DNA from: Paenibacillus zeisoli
GTDB lineage: Bacteria; Bacillota; Bacilli; Paenibacillales; Paenibacillaceae
DNA length: 64,000 nucleotides
Reading direction: 5' to 3'
Assembly (NCBI RefSeq): GCF_003994465.1
Contig: NZ_RZNX01000003.1
Location: 213,280-277,279, forward strand
Part shown: in pieces, positions 1-8,264 of the stretch
Position numbering within the stretch: position 1 is the stretch's first letter
Layout of the letters: every line of letters begins with the position of its first letter
The notes under the pieces: model-generated
What the model was told of the DNA's origin: nothing
The model's input: the letters and a program-made list of their open reading frames with translations, nothing else
Databases searched by the model: none
Made by a program: the position numbers and the translations under genes

Positions 1-2099
1 ACCCAGAGTATTTTGCCAAGGTCCTGAACTCCACCAACTGGATCGGGATTGATGTGTTTGTGGGGGGTACGGCTCTCGACCTCGCGAAATGCAAGGTAAC
101 TGAGTTCCGCCGCGAGCTCAACATGAAGGAAGGCGTTCTGATCCGCAGCGCTGTTGCCGAAATGGAAGATGGCAAGCAGATCAAGATCGAATCCACCCGT
201 TTCGTAAGCATTGCCCGTCATGAGATCGGTGCGATCCGTTATGCGGTAACTCCGCTGAACTTCTCCGCTCCTATCCGTCTGACTGTGTACCTGGACGGCG
301 ATGTGAAGAACAAGGACTCCAACTATGAAGAGAAATTCTGGAACGAAGTAAGCAAAGAAGTGTCCGCGGGTTCCGCGAACTTGACACTGAAGACGAAGAA
401 GCTGGACTTCCACGTGACTTCCGTCATGACTTACGATGTATTCAAGAATGGGGAGAAGCTTGACCTAACTCCTTCAACAGTGGAAAAAGAAAAATACGTC
501 GGCAATGATGTTACCATTCAAGCTGAACAGAATGAAGAAATCGTTGTCTATAAATATGTTGCTAATGTGACCTCCCGTAACCACGGCCTGGGTCAATTGG
601 TTGAAGTCGGTTCCAAGTTACTTGAAGAAGCAAGAACTGCCGGATTTGACGTTCTCCTTTCCGAGCAGGTAGCAGGCTGGGCTGACAAATGGAAAGAAAG
701 TGACATTATCATCGAGGGTGATGTGTCTGCGCAGCAGGCAATCCGCTTTAACATTTTCCAATTGAATCAGACTTACAGCGGCGAAGACGATCGCCTTAAC
801 ATCGGACCGAAGGGCTTCACCGGCGAGAAATACGGCGGCAGCACTTACTGGGATACCGAAGCTTACTGCGTACCGTTCTACCTGAGCACAGCAGATTCTT
901 CTATCGCACGGAACCTGCTAATCTACCGTTATAAGCACCTGGAGAAAGCTAAAGAGAATGCCCGCAAGCTCGGCTTCACCAAAGGTGCCCTCTATCCAAT
1001 GGTAACTATGAACGGTGAAGAGTGTCACAACGAGTGGGAGATCACTTTTGAAGAGATCCACCGTAACGGTGCGATTGCTTATGCGATCTATAACTATGTT
1101 AATTATACAGGTGATAAATCATATCTCGGTCAATACGGCCTTGAGGTTCTGGCTGAAATCTCCCGCTTCTGGGAAGAGCGCGTGAACTATGCACCACGCA
1201 AAGATCAATACGTGATGCTCGGCGTAACCGGCCCGAACGAATATGAGAACAACGTGAACAACAACTGGTACACCAACCGTATCGCTGCATGGACGATGGA
1301 GTATACACTTGAAGTTCTGGACTACCTGAAAGAGAACGAGACATCCCGTTACAACGAGCTGGTTGAGACTCTGAAGCTTAAGCCGGAAGAGACTGATAAA
1401 TGGAAAGACATTATTGCCAAAATGTACTACCCTGCGGACGAAGAGCTTGGAATCTTCCTGCAGCAGGACGGCTTCTTGGACAAAGAGATTATCCAAGTTA
1501 AAGACCTCAAGCCTGAGAACCTGCCGATCAACCAGAACTGGTCTTGGGACCGCATCCTTCGTTCTTGCTTCATCAAACAGGGTGATGTCATTCAAGGTCT
1601 GTACTTCCTCAGCCACAAATATGACCTGGAGACCAAGAAACGGAACTTCGACTTCTACGAGCCATTGACCGTTCATGAGTCCTCCCTGTCTCCGTGCCTG
1701 CACTCCATTCTTGCTTGCGAGCTTGGATACCAGGAGAAGGCTTACGAGATGTACCTGCGTACAGCAAGACTGGATCTCGATAACTACAACAATGACACCG
1801 AAGACGGCTGCCACACTACAAGTATGGCGGGAACCTGGATGTCTGTCGTTCACGGCTTCGGCGGCCTTCGTGTAGAGAACAATGAGCTTGTATTGAAACC
1901 GTTCATCCCAGGTCACTGGAAATCCTTCTCGTTCAAAGTGATGTTCCGCGGATCCCGTCTGAAAGTCAGCGTGTCTGACAAGGATATCACGGTATCCAAC
2001 GAGACAGAGACGCCTGCAGCGATCCGTATCTTCGATCGTGACTACACCGTTAGCCCACTTGGTATGATCCAAGTTGAGAACGCAGTAGTGAATGCATAA
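1..2099 (+). CDS. Maltose phosphorylase, glycoside hydrolase family 65 (5' end cut off)
   Basis: Family 65 phosphorylases split maltose with phosphate into glucose and beta-glucose-1-phosphate in the cytoplasm. The frame is open to the left edge (first full codon at 3), so the gene starts outside the window; about 698 residues are present of a usual 750-780, with part of the N-terminal beta-sandwich missing. The (alpha/alpha)6 barrel carries GVTGPNEYENNVNNNWYTN, which holds the general-acid glutamate and matches maltose rather than kojibiose or trehalose phosphorylases. A late HTTSMAGTW motif is also typical of the family. The C-terminal beta-sandwich is complete. Transcription probably ends at the hairpin at 2321. 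The family is sure; the substrate is inferred from motif resemblance. Confidence 0.88.
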   Translation, partial: PEYFAKVLNSTNWIGIDVFVGGTALDLAKCKVTEFRRELNMKEGVLIRSAVAEMEDGKQIKIESTRFVSIARHEIGAIRYAVTPLNFSAPIRLTVYLDGDVKNKDSNYEEKFWNEVSKEVSAGSANLTLKTKKLDFHVTSVMTYDVFKNGEKLDLTPSTVEKEKYVGNDVTIQAEQNEEIVVYKYVANVTSRNHGLGQLVEVGSKLLEEARTAGFDVLLSEQVAGWADKWKESDIIIEGDVSAQQAIRFNIFQLNQTYSGEDDRLNIGPKGFTGEKYGGSTYWDTEAYCVPFYLSTADSSIARNLLIYRYKHLEKAKENARKLGFTKGALYPMVTMNGEECHNEWEITFEEIHRNGAIAYAIYNYVNYTGDKSYLGQYGLEVLAEISRFWEERVNYAPRKDQYVMLGVTGPNEYENNVNNNWYTNRIAAWTMEYTLEVLDYLKENETSRYNELVETLKLKPEETDKWKDIIAKMYYPADEELGIFLQQDGFLDKEIIQVKDLKPENLPINQNWSWDRILRSCFIKQGDVIQGLYFLSHKYDLETKKRNFDFYEPLTVHESSLSPCLHSILACELGYQEKAYEMYLRTARLDLDNYNNDTEDGCHTTSMAGTWMSVVHGFGGLRVENNELVLKPFIPGHWKSFSFKVMFRGSRLKVSVSDKDITVSNETETPAAIRIFDRDYTVSPLGMIQVENAVVNA

Positions 2100-2133
2100 T
2101 TAGTAAAGGAAGGGTGCCACTTGGGCATCCGAT

Positions 2134-2243
2134 GACGGAACGTTCCTGCGATCGCTGTTGCTCGCGAATTCCCTGATTGATATGAATTTGTAGGAATTCG
2201 CGAGCAAAGGCGAACGCTTCGCTTCTCCGGAATCGTTTCCGTC
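2134..2243 (+). repeat. Dispersed structured element, copy 1
   Basis: This intergenic copy has an outer stem (GACGGAACG with CGTTTCCGTC), the conserved left core CGATCGCTGTTG, an inner stem of 13 bp (GCTCGCGAATTCC at 2160-2172 with GGAATTCGCGAGC at 2193-2205), and the right core CAAAGGCGAACGCTTCGCTTC. A further small hairpin (CTCCGC/GCGGAG, about 2246-2264) follows. Related copies lie at 56539, 56823, 63199 and 63862. Here it sits between the phosphorylase stop and its terminator, so it would be part of that mRNA. I do not recognise a named family. Confidence 0.75.
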
Positions 2244-2320
2244 CTCTCCGCTTTCTCAGCGGAGCCTTTAACCAAATAGCATTACTACCCTTGTACTACA
2301 TCGTGGGGTAGTATGGAAGC

Positions 2321-2353
2321 ACCCGGGAGCCAATTGGCTCCCGGGTGTTTTTT
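2321..2353 (+). terminator. Rho-independent terminator
   Basis: A perfect 11-bp stem (ACCCGGGAGCC with GGCTCCCGGGT) around AATT is followed by GTTTTTT. It would end the phosphorylase transcript and excludes read-through into the small gene at 2479. Confidence 0.9.
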
Positions 2354-2478
2354 CGTCGTTCAAGCAGCACGTGAGACAGCTGGGGCTTTCTAACTATGAA
2401 ATTTATGGAAGAAATATCCGAAATAAACAGTATACCTATTTTACATACATAGAGAAGAATTAGACTGGAGGGAAATTC

Positions 2479-2676
2479 ATGTTCGCCGATGATTTGCAAT
2501 TGGCTGCGGAGAAGCAACAAATGGTGAGTGTCAAAATCCAGGATGGACGAATCCTGATTGGACTGCCACAGATGTCCCAGCAGGAGAATCGTGTCAGGAT
2601 TGTCGATGAAGGAGGGGCCATAACCATCCCCTTTGAAGACATTGTTCATGTGATGAGACTGATCAACTTCTCTTGA
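2479..2676 (+). CDS. Small hypothetical protein, 65 aa, resembling the C-terminal part of YolD-like proteins
   Basis: The start is supported by GGAGGG seven bases upstream of the ATG. The protein has no signal peptide or membrane segment. Its pattern, with alternating hydrophobic strands and an IPFEDIVHV ending, resembles the beta-strand-rich second half of YolD-like proteins, but it is far shorter than the usual 100-110 residues, so the resemblance is weak. It stands alone between two terminators. I would treat it as a real gene of unknown function. Confidence 0.6.
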   Translation: MFADDLQLAAEKQQMVSVKIQDGRILIGLPQMSQQENRVRIVDEGGAITIPFEDIVHVMRLINFS

Positions 2677-2693
2677 CTACCCAACCCTATATT

Positions 2694-2731
2694 GAAGACC
2701 ACGAGCCGTGAAGTGGCCCGTGGTCTTCTTG
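2694..2731 (+). terminator. Terminator-like hairpin
   Basis: A 10-bp stem (GAAGACCACG with CGTGGTCTTC) follows the 65-aa gene by 17 bases. The T-tract is short (TCTTCTT), so termination may be partial. Confidence 0.65.
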
Positions 2732-2814
2732 GCATACATGATTAATAACAGGAGCCCAGCCTAAGGCATCTATTGTATACTGGAAATTAGAAGCAGAATA
2801 GGAGGCTGAAGCTT

Positions 2815-3957
2815 ATTAATCCGAAGAAGGTAACGTGGCTGGAGCTTTTTTATGATCTGATCTATGTCGTCGCGGTTTCGATCACCGCACATGTGCTCGC
2901 CGAGTCTCACGGCGGTCTCATTTCAGGGGAGGCAATCATGAAATATCCCCTCATCTTCATCCCCTTATGGTGGGCCTGGACGGGCTTTACTTTGTATGTC
3001 AATCGATTTGGTCAAGATAACCTCGCTCAGCGGGTGGTATACTTCATCCAAATGCTGTTCGTCATCATCATGGCCGCAGGCATCAACATCGATTTTGAGT
3101 CCCATTACCTCTTGTTCATGCTGGGTTATGTTGGCATCCGGATGTCCACCGTCTTCATGTATGTGCGGACCTGGATAAGAAGTGACGCTGCTAAGCGCAG
3201 GGTTGCCCGTTATTTAGCCTTAAGCTTCCTTACTGGAACGCTCATCAGCTTCAGCTCGGTCCTGTTCCCGGGGCTTATGAAATTCTATGTCCTGTATCTT
3301 GGCATATTCCTTGAAATTGCCCTTCCCCTGGCCGGTCGGCACATCCTTCGGCAAATGCCGGTTCATCATCATCACCTGGTGGAGCGTTACGGCCTCGCCA
3401 CTATTATTTTACTGGGCGAAACCATCCTAGTGATCGTGGATACAATTCGGCATCATCCCATTACCCTGCAGTCGGGATTCGAGCTCCTGCTAGGGTTCTT
3501 CATTACCGTGTCCATCTGGTGGCATTACTTCGAGACTTCGGAACAAGTGGAACAGACCGGTGATGGAGCTGGCCATAGGGTGATCTACGGGCACTTATTC
3601 ACCTTCATGTCACTAGGGATTATCTCTAATGTAATCCGTTATGCGATGAGCCATGAGCTGGCCCTCGGTCCCTTTGCCTGGCTTGCCCTGGCGGGATTAG
3701 CTATGTATGTCCTGTCTATGGCCGTTATCTTTAGCCCTCTTCAGAACAAAAAGAGCTTACAGATCTTTAGCCGGCTTGGCTATAATCTGGCTGCTCTAGT
3801 CCTATGCGGGATTATTCTGCTGCTGCTTCCCTCTATCTTGAAGGTGTACATGGCTCTAACTCTCTTCTTTATCGTCCATACCTTGATAGCACTGAGGCGA
3901 CTCGGTAAGAGAATTCAGCGTGACGCGAATTCTAACGGCTCTACTTTTTTCTCATAA
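2815..3957 (+). CDS. Low temperature requirement A (LtrA) family membrane protein
   Basis: The protein is highly hydrophobic with about ten predicted membrane segments and the diagnostic N-terminal LtrA motif KKVTWLELFYDLIYVVAVS. That motif lies upstream of the first ATG/GTG/TTG codon in frame (GTG 2893), so the canonical start would remove it. The frame is open back to 2791. An excellent AGGAGG (2800-2805) is followed nine bases later by ATT (2815), giving a start of the form (M)NPKKVTW. I therefore propose an AUU start, or a substitution in this strain. The biochemical role of LtrA proteins is not established; the name comes from a Listeria cold-growth mutant. The 3' end overlaps tail-to-tail with the microprotein gene at 3941. 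Confidence 0.85.
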   Translation: MNPKKVTWLELFYDLIYVVAVSITAHVLAESHGGLISGEAIMKYPLIFIPLWWAWTGFTLYVNRFGQDNLAQRVVYFIQMLFVIIMAAGINIDFESHYLLFMLGYVGIRMSTVFMYVRTWIRSDAAKRRVARYLALSFLTGTLISFSSVLFPGLMKFYVLYLGIFLEIALPLAGRHILRQMPVHHHHLVERYGLATIILLGETILVIVDTIRHHPITLQSGFELLLGFFITVSIWWHYFETSEQVEQTGDGAGHRVIYGHLFTFMSLGIISNVIRYAMSHELALGPFAWLALAGLAMYVLSMAVIFSPLQNKKSLQIFSRLGYNLAALVLCGIILLLLPSILKVYMALTLFFIVHTLIALRRLGKRIQRDANSNGSTFFS

Positions 3958-4039
3958 ATTTCTGCAACAAGAAAATAATCGCAATAATTATGCCTATTAA
4001 GATTAACTGAATCACAAGAGAACTTGTATCTATGCTCAT
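3941..4039 (-). CDS. Membrane microprotein, 32 aa
   Basis: A short frame starts at ATG 4039 and is preceded by GGAGAGGGCGGG. It encodes a polar N-terminus (MSIDTSSL), one hydrophobic helix of about 18 residues rich in Ile and Leu, and a basic tail (KFMRKK). It lies 15 bases downstream of the 72-aa membrane protein gene, on the same strand, and its last 17 bases overlap the LtrA gene convergently. The single-helix, positive-inside layout is what a genuine membrane microprotein would show, but no family is recognised. Confidence 0.5.
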   Translation of the reverse strand: MSIDTSSLVIQLILIGIIIAIIFLLQKFMRKK

Positions 4040-4054
4040 ACTACCCGCCCTCTC

Positions 4055-4273
4055 CTAGCGAAAAAAACTGAGTATAATTAAGCCTATTAATAACAAGGGA
4101 ACTATATAGGCGAAGAAGTATCCGAAATAACGGATCCACTTCGGCATTTCTTTCAGATTTACTTTTTTTGGCGGTCCACCGCCTTCAATGTACTGGAGGT
4201 TCGCCATAGGTTCTCGGTTAAAGACTGCTACATCATTGTGCATGGGCTGCTCTTCTGTTTCATGGAGCTTCAT
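4055..4273 (-). CDS. Small single-pass membrane protein, 72 aa
   Basis: The ATG at 4273 is preferred over TTG 4282 because AGGAG lies nine bases before it. The first 45 or so residues are polar and include GGGPPKK; the last 25 form one hydrophobic helix ending in SFFR, so it is tail-anchored. It begins 18 bases after the stop of the stalk-domain protein gene, so the two are probably cotranscribed, with the 32-aa microprotein as third gene. I do not recognise the family. Confidence 0.65.
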   Translation of the reverse strand: MKLHETEEQPMHNDVAVFNREPMANLQYIEGGGPPKKVNLKEMPKWIRYFGYFFAYIVPLLLIGLIILSFFR

Positions 4274-4291
4274 CCTGATCAACTCCTATCG

Positions 4292-5260
4292 TTAATTCTT
4301 CGGAATAGTAATGACTTCCTTACGTTTCTCATCAGGAAGTAGTAACGTGAACGTTCCGGTAGACTCCGTCACCAATCCGCCCATTTTTCTTAGATAGGCT
4401 GTTCGGGTATATTTCGAATCCTTATCAATACGGCCGTATTCCTCATAGGAAGCATCTCCAAAATACCCGGAGTCATAATAGAGGAAAGGCTTCTTGATGG
4501 TTGGAGTTGGTCCTGTCCGGTCCTTGAGCTTGTCCTCTAAAAGCTGCTGCAGCGGATCCTGACCGATCTTCTGGACATGCGCCTGCCAGGTCGCTACGAG
4601 AAAGTCATCCTTGTATTCAAACAAGGTTATCGTCTCACTGCCTGCGATCATGAAGAACCGCAGGGCCTCTCCCTCAGGAAAGAGGAACGCGGCGCTGTAA
4701 TCCTCCTGTTCATGTGAGATTGTTAAAGGCTGATGCTCGTAATGAGCTCCGCTAAATAATGCTGTATCCATTGCAATGGATCTGCTTGTTGATAGATCGC
4801 CCTTATAGAGCTTGGCTCGCCCGCTTGGCGTCAGCGGCGATTGAATGGAGACGGTGTGATCGCTCCAAGTCACCTTGTAGCCATATTGCTCCGATATCAA
4901 TCGCAGGGGGACATAAACTCGATTACTGACCGTTTTGACCGGTACATCAAGTGGAATTGATTCAGCCCCTCTCACGCCTCCGTCAATCCGGGCTGTCTTC
5001 TTGCCTACCGTCAAGGATATGGTCTCCGACCACTTGCTAACGGTTGCCGTGTGATTATGTGAATTCCACTGTACGGAGGCTCCCAGCGATTCAGAGACGG
5101 CACGAAGTGGGACCATTACCCTCCCTTGCACTAGAATAGGACGGCTGTCCGATTTCAGCGGTTTGTCCTTCACAGTAATACCTATGTCTGTAGCAGCAAA
5201 TGCTGAAGCATTGAAAGAGAATACACCAAGGATAATAAAGGTATACAACAGTTTTTTCAC
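4292..5260 (-). CDS. Secreted protein with copper-amine-oxidase-like (stalk) domain
   Basis: The protein has 322 residues from GTG 5260, which sits eight bases after AAAGGAG; GTG 5269 lies inside that ribosome site. A clear signal peptide ends near ASAFA. Residues about 30-140 hold two copies of the stalk-domain pattern (VMVPLRAVSESLGASVQW and VYVPLRLISEQYGYKVTW), a family very common on Paenibacillus surfaces and thought to be structural. The remaining 180 residues are rich in aromatic and charged residues and match nothing I recognise. It probably acts outside the membrane and heads a three-gene operon with two small membrane proteins. An extended -10 (TGTTATAAT) lies upstream. Confidence 0.8.
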   Translation of the reverse strand: MKKLLYTFIILGVFSFNASAFAATDIGITVKDKPLKSDSRPILVQGRVMVPLRAVSESLGASVQWNSHNHTATVSKWSETISLTVGKKTARIDGGVRGAESIPLDVPVKTVSNRVYVPLRLISEQYGYKVTWSDHTVSIQSPLTPSGRAKLYKGDLSTSRSIAMDTALFSGAHYEHQPLTISHEQEDYSAAFLFPEGEALRFFMIAGSETITLFEYKDDFLVATWQAHVQKIGQDPLQQLLEDKLKDRTGPTPTIKKPFLYYDSGYFGDASYEEYGRIDKDSKYTRTAYLRKMGGLVTESTGTFTLLLPDEKRKEVITIPKN

Positions 5261-5287
5261 AACGCCCACTCCTTTCGTATCTATATG

Positions 5288-5296
5288 ATTATAACA
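5288..5296 (-). promoter_or_regulatory. Extended -10 promoter for the stalk-protein operon
   Basis: On the minus strand TGTTATAAT fits an extended -10 (TGnTATAAT) about 30 bases before the GTG start. No good -35 is visible, as expected for this class. Confidence 0.5.
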
Positions 5297-5345
5297 TTTA
5301 TGTAATATAAAGGATAAAATAAGTCTAGAAGGTCTGCTCCCTTAG

Positions 5346-5354
5346 TGGTATAAT
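5346..5354 (+). promoter_or_regulatory. Extended -10 promoter for the SRPBCC gene
   Basis: TGGTATAAT is a perfect extended -10 lying 42 bases before the TTG start at 5396. It is divergent from the promoter at 5288; the two -10 elements are about 50 bases apart. Confidence 0.55.
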
Positions 5355-5395
5355 TACCCAGAATTCTAATTAAATATGTTGAGGTGGTAATTATT

Positions 5396-5821
5396 TTGGA
5401 ATCAAATAACCAATCCGTCATCACCGTAGAAACCACTGTTCACTCACCCATTGACAAGGTATGGGAATATTGGACGGAGCCGAAGCATATTACCAAATGG
5501 AGTAACGCTTCCGATGAATGGCATGTGCCGAAAGCCGAGAATGATCTAAGAGTGGACGGAGCCTTTCTCACAAGAATGGAAGCTAAGGATGGCAGTTTTG
5601 GTTTTGACTTTAGTGGAGTTTATGATGAAGTGCGAGTAAATGAATTTATTGCTTATACCCTTGGAGATGGGAGAAAAGTTACGATCACTTTTATTAGCGA
5701 GGGTGACGATACCAAGGTGATTGAAGCTTTTGAGGCTGAATCCACCAATCCCGTCGAGATGCAGCAGGCCGGCTGGCAGGCGATTTTGGACAATTTCAAA
5801 AAGTATAGCGAGTGTCTCTAA
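5396..5821 (+). CDS. SRPBCC (AHSA1-like) domain protein
   Basis: The 141-residue protein starts at TTG 5396, eight bases after GAGGTGG; the GTG at 5384 overlaps that site. The N-terminus (TVHSPIDKVWEYWTEPKHITKW) is the classic opening of the AHSA1/START-like fold, a helix-grip cavity that binds hydrophobic ligands. Proteins of this size in Bacillota are mostly uncharacterised. The VOC gene follows 46 bases later on the same strand and may be cotranscribed. Confidence 0.82.
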   Translation: MESNNQSVITVETTVHSPIDKVWEYWTEPKHITKWSNASDEWHVPKAENDLRVDGAFLTRMEAKDGSFGFDFSGVYDEVRVNEFIAYTLGDGRKVTITFISEGDDTKVIEAFEAESTNPVEMQQAGWQAILDNFKKYSECL

Positions 5822-5867
5822 AGAACGTTCGGATATACGAAAAAATAATGAACATGGGGAAGTGTAT

Positions 5868-6206
5868 ATGAGATTAAACCATCTCAATCTAACTGTCAGT
5901 GACGTTAAAGCGGCTATGGATTTCTTGGTGAACTATTTCGGATTGCAAATCGGAAGCACACGCGGTAATGGATTCGCTGTATTATTTGATGATGGAGGCT
6001 TAGTGCTTACCTTGATGAAGGGGGCACAAGCAGTATATCCAAGTACCTTCCATATTGGCTTCATTCAAGAAAGCGAGGAGCGTGTGAACGAGATCAACGC
6101 GCGACTGAAAGATGATGGGTTTGACGTGAGCCCTCCGCAGCGATCTCATGCCTGGACGTTCTATGTGCAAGCACCTGGCGGATTTACGGTCGAGGTTCTG
6201 CATTGA
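5868..6206 (+). CDS. VOC family (glyoxalase/bleomycin-resistance fold) protein
   Basis: The 112-residue protein starts at ATG 5868 behind GGGGAAG. It has the vicinal-oxygen-chelate pattern: an opening LNHLNLTVSDVKAAMDF and a closing WTFYVQAPGGFTVEVLH, where the histidine near the start and the glutamate near the end are the usual metal ligands. It is one betaalphabetabetabeta pair, so it would work as a dimer. The substrate cannot be told from sequence. A terminator follows at 6264. Confidence 0.82.
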   Translation: MRLNHLNLTVSDVKAAMDFLVNYFGLQIGSTRGNGFAVLFDDGGLVLTLMKGAQAVYPSTFHIGFIQESEERVNEINARLKDDGFDVSPPQRSHAWTFYVQAPGGFTVEVLH

Positions 6207-6263
6207 TATAGAATCAGATTTAAGTTTTCGAAGATACGACGAATCAGATAAGAACGAACTACA

Positions 6264-6286
6264 CCCTTCCGTGCGGAGGGTTTTTT
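6264..6286 (+). terminator. Rho-independent terminator
   Basis: The stem CCCTTC/GGAGGG (one G-T pair) around CGTGC is followed by TTTTTT. It separates the VOC gene from the tetR operon. Confidence 0.85.
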
Positions 6287-6317
6287 ATGTGCCGAAAAGG
6301 ACAGTTTCGTAGAATAA

Positions 6318-6379
6318 TTTACTTTTTGTGGAATTCAATATACAATACTAGTGGTACCGGAATGTTATTTGCAGTACCA
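6318..6379 (+). promoter_or_regulatory. Promoter and candidate TetR operator of the SMR operon
   Basis: TTTACT (6318-6323) and TACAAT (6341-6346) are separated by 17 bases, a good sigma-A promoter. An inverted repeat TGGTAC (6352-6357) / GTACCA (6374-6379) starts just at the expected transcription start and lies before the tetR gene, a common place for autoregulation. That the TetR protein binds here is inference. Confidence 0.55.
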
Positions 6380-6395
6380 AAGGAGGCCTACAAGA

Positions 6396-6962
6396 TTGAA
6401 GCAAAGGATCATTGATGAGACCATCTCATTAATTCAGAAGAAAGGCTTTAACTTTACGATTAGTGATCTGGCCAAGCAGCTGTCCATCAGTAAACGAACG
6501 ATATATGACAACTTCTCTTCCAAAGATGACATTGTGGAGGAGGTCATTAACCGGCTTATTGGCAAGATCAGAACCAGGGAACAGCAGATCGCTGAAGATC
6601 CTGAGCTTAACGAAGTCCAAAAGATCAGATATATCCTGATCTGTGTGCCCGAAGAGTTCGCCATCATGGACTCCCAAAGGCTGGTGGAGCTGAAGCAGTA
6701 TCATTTTAACCCATGGACTAAGCTAGATACTTTTCTTAAGGATGAATGGGGTGTTGTTCAGGATTTGTTGACCCAAGGCACCGAGAAAGGGATCATCAGG
6801 AACATTCATCCTCTCTTATTCACCGAGTTATACTTGGGAGCCATCAACCAAATATATGATGCATCCTCTCCGCTAAAGAATCTATTAACCATGGGAGAAA
6901 TTCTTGAGTCGGTTGTAAACATTCTGCTCGAAGGTATAGTTGTACCGAAAAATCCTGACTGA
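6396..6962 (+). CDS. TetR/AcrR family transcriptional regulator (YvaF-like)
   Basis: The start is TTG 6396, eight bases after AAAGGAGG (6380-6387), giving 188 residues. The N-terminal helix-turn-helix is clear (TISDLAKQLSISKRTIYDNF), and the C-terminal ligand-binding half is helical and variable as usual. It is followed after 11 bases by an SMR exporter and then a DUF5360 protein, the same neighbours as B. subtilis yvaF-yvaE-yvaD. It most likely represses its own operon until a cationic drug or similar ligand binds. The ligand is unknown. Confidence 0.85.
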   Translation: MKQRIIDETISLIQKKGFNFTISDLAKQLSISKRTIYDNFSSKDDIVEEVINRLIGKIRTREQQIAEDPELNEVQKIRYILICVPEEFAIMDSQRLVELKQYHFNPWTKLDTFLKDEWGVVQDLLTQGTEKGIIRNIHPLLFTELYLGAINQIYDASSPLKNLLTMGEILESVVNILLEGIVVPKNPD

Positions 6963-6973
6963 GGGTGACTTGT

Positions 6974-7336
6974 ATGTACTTGCACTGGATCTACCTGCTG
7001 CTGGCTATTCTATTTGAGGTAGCCGGGACGATTAGCATGAAGCTATCGGCTGGTTTCACCAAATGGCAGCCCAGCCTGCTCCTCGTTGTATGCTATATCT
7101 GCAGTCTTATTTTTCTGACACTGACTCTCAAAACAATTCAGGTGTCGGTGGCTTATGCCATTTGGTCGGGTATGGGAATTGTAATGATCACGCTTATCGG
7201 CTTCCTGTTCTTTGCCGAGAATATTAATCTGTCTAAGGCGATTTCCATCATCCTTATACTCATTGGCGTGATTACCTTGAACCTTACGGCCGAACGGCCT
7301 CACCATGATTCTTCTGTAAGTCAGGCAAATAAATAG
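6974..7336 (+). CDS. Small multidrug resistance (SMR) family exporter
   Basis: The 120-residue protein has four membrane helices. ATG 6974 is chosen because GAGGGTG precedes it and the next residues (YLHWIYLLLAILFEVAGTI) fit the family start; the membrane-embedded glutamate of the FEV motif is the proton/substrate site of EmrE-type transporters. SMR proteins work as antiparallel dimers and exchange protons for cationic compounds; some members instead export guanidinium. The gene is the middle one of the tetR operon. The closest known arrangement is B. subtilis yvaE. Confidence 0.85.
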   Translation: MYLHWIYLLLAILFEVAGTISMKLSAGFTKWQPSLLLVVCYICSLIFLTLTLKTIQVSVAYAIWSGMGIVMITLIGFLFFAENINLSKAISIILILIGVITLNLTAERPHHDSSVSQANK

Positions 7337-7367
7337 GATCCTGTATGTCATTTATATGGAGGGCAAT

Positions 7368-7778
7368 ATGAGAGTACTAAAGCCATTTTTTCTAATCACG
7401 GACATTGGTTTTATTATCTATTGGATCGTGACTTTCCTGCAGGTTATTCCAGCCGAATGGGCCTTCAAAGATTACCATAATCCTATGATTATGGCCTGGA
7501 ACTGGTCTTTCCTGCCGCTGGATATCCTGATTTCCGCAACAGGCCTGTTCAGCTTATATCTGTATCGCACAGAGCGTTCTGCCTGGAGAAGCGCTGCATT
7601 GATCTCCCTTGTGCTAACCTTTTGCTCGGGTCTGCAGGCTATTGCATTCTGGCTCTTCAGTAACGATTTTGATATAACATGGTGGTTATTCAACTTGTAC
7701 CTCATGATCTATCCGCTGTTCTTCATCAAAACTTGTCTCCCGGATAGCTCGGAATATCAGGCCGTCAAGAATACATAA
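7368..7778 (+). CDS. DUF5360 family membrane protein (YvaD-like)
   Basis: The 136-residue protein begins at ATG 7368 behind GGAGG; ATG 7356 overlaps this site. It has four predicted membrane helices and the family feel of B. subtilis YvaD, and its place after an SMR gene and a TetR gene is the same as there. Function is unknown; a helper role for the SMR pump is a guess from context. Its stop codon is immediately adjacent to the convergent gene at 7779. Confidence 0.7.
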   Translation: MRVLKPFFLITDIGFIIYWIVTFLQVIPAEWAFKDYHNPMIMAWNWSFLPLDILISATGLFSLYLYRTERSAWRSAALISLVLTFCSGLQAIAFWLFSNDFDITWWLFNLYLMIYPLFFIKTCLPDSSEYQAVKNT

Positions 7779-8075
7779 TCACCACAGCGATACAAGAAGA
7801 TCCGCCGCCAGAAGGGGCAGGCTGAACCCAATCAATACACCCGCAGCGGTTCTTCTGTTCTTCCTATCCTGCTTCGATTCATTAGCTTGGTGCTGTCTTA
7901 CCCTATCCCCAGTCAAGAAGTTACCCGAGATTAAAGCCCCAATGATCAGGGAAGCGGAGCCTGCCCACCCCGCAGTCTGTATGAAGAATGCCTCGCTTCC
8001 CTTGACCCAGGAAAGAACACCGAGGATTACCGTTGCCGCTATCCCTCCAACCAATCCATATAACTCACGTCTCAT
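7779..8075 (-). CDS. Small membrane protein, DUF5316-like, 98 aa
   Basis: The start at 8075 has a good AGGAG. The protein has about three hydrophobic segments: residues 5-23, 30-50, and a C-terminal LIGFSLPLLAADLLVSLW. A basic, polar loop (residues 55-75, RVRQHQANESKQDRKNRR) lies between them. This matches the DUF5316 pattern as I remember it. Function is unknown. It is convergent with the SMR operon with no intergenic base. Confidence 0.6.
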   Translation of the reverse strand: MRRELYGLVGGIAATVILGVLSWVKGSEAFFIQTAGWAGSASLIIGALISGNFLTGDRVRQHQANESKQDRKNRRTAAGVLIGFSLPLLAADLLVSLW

Positions 8076-8264
8076 TCTTTTCTCCTCTCAGCTCGCACAC
8101 CATTTTTGGTATATTATAACACCCCTCTCTCTTCTCGTTATCTATGATTGCTAAGTGTATGCGCTCTAATATTATGATAAAATCTTAATAGAGCAGCCTT
8201 ATGACAAATACGCACGATCAACTAGAACTTCCACGGAAGAACCACCCGAAAGCAGGCTGATGAG

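Noticed and set aside
1119..2072. Long antisense frame of 317 codons inside the maltose phosphorylase gene
   Set aside because: It is a shadow of a conserved enzyme gene; it has no ribosome site and its product resembles nothing.
2893..2895. GTG as the start of the LtrA-like gene
   Set aside because: It would delete the diagnostic N-terminal motif and has no ribosome site.
6351..6395. GTG start giving a longer TetR protein
   Set aside because: The TTG at 6396 has a perfect AAAGGAGG at eight bases, and the extra residues would overlap the candidate operator and ribosome site.
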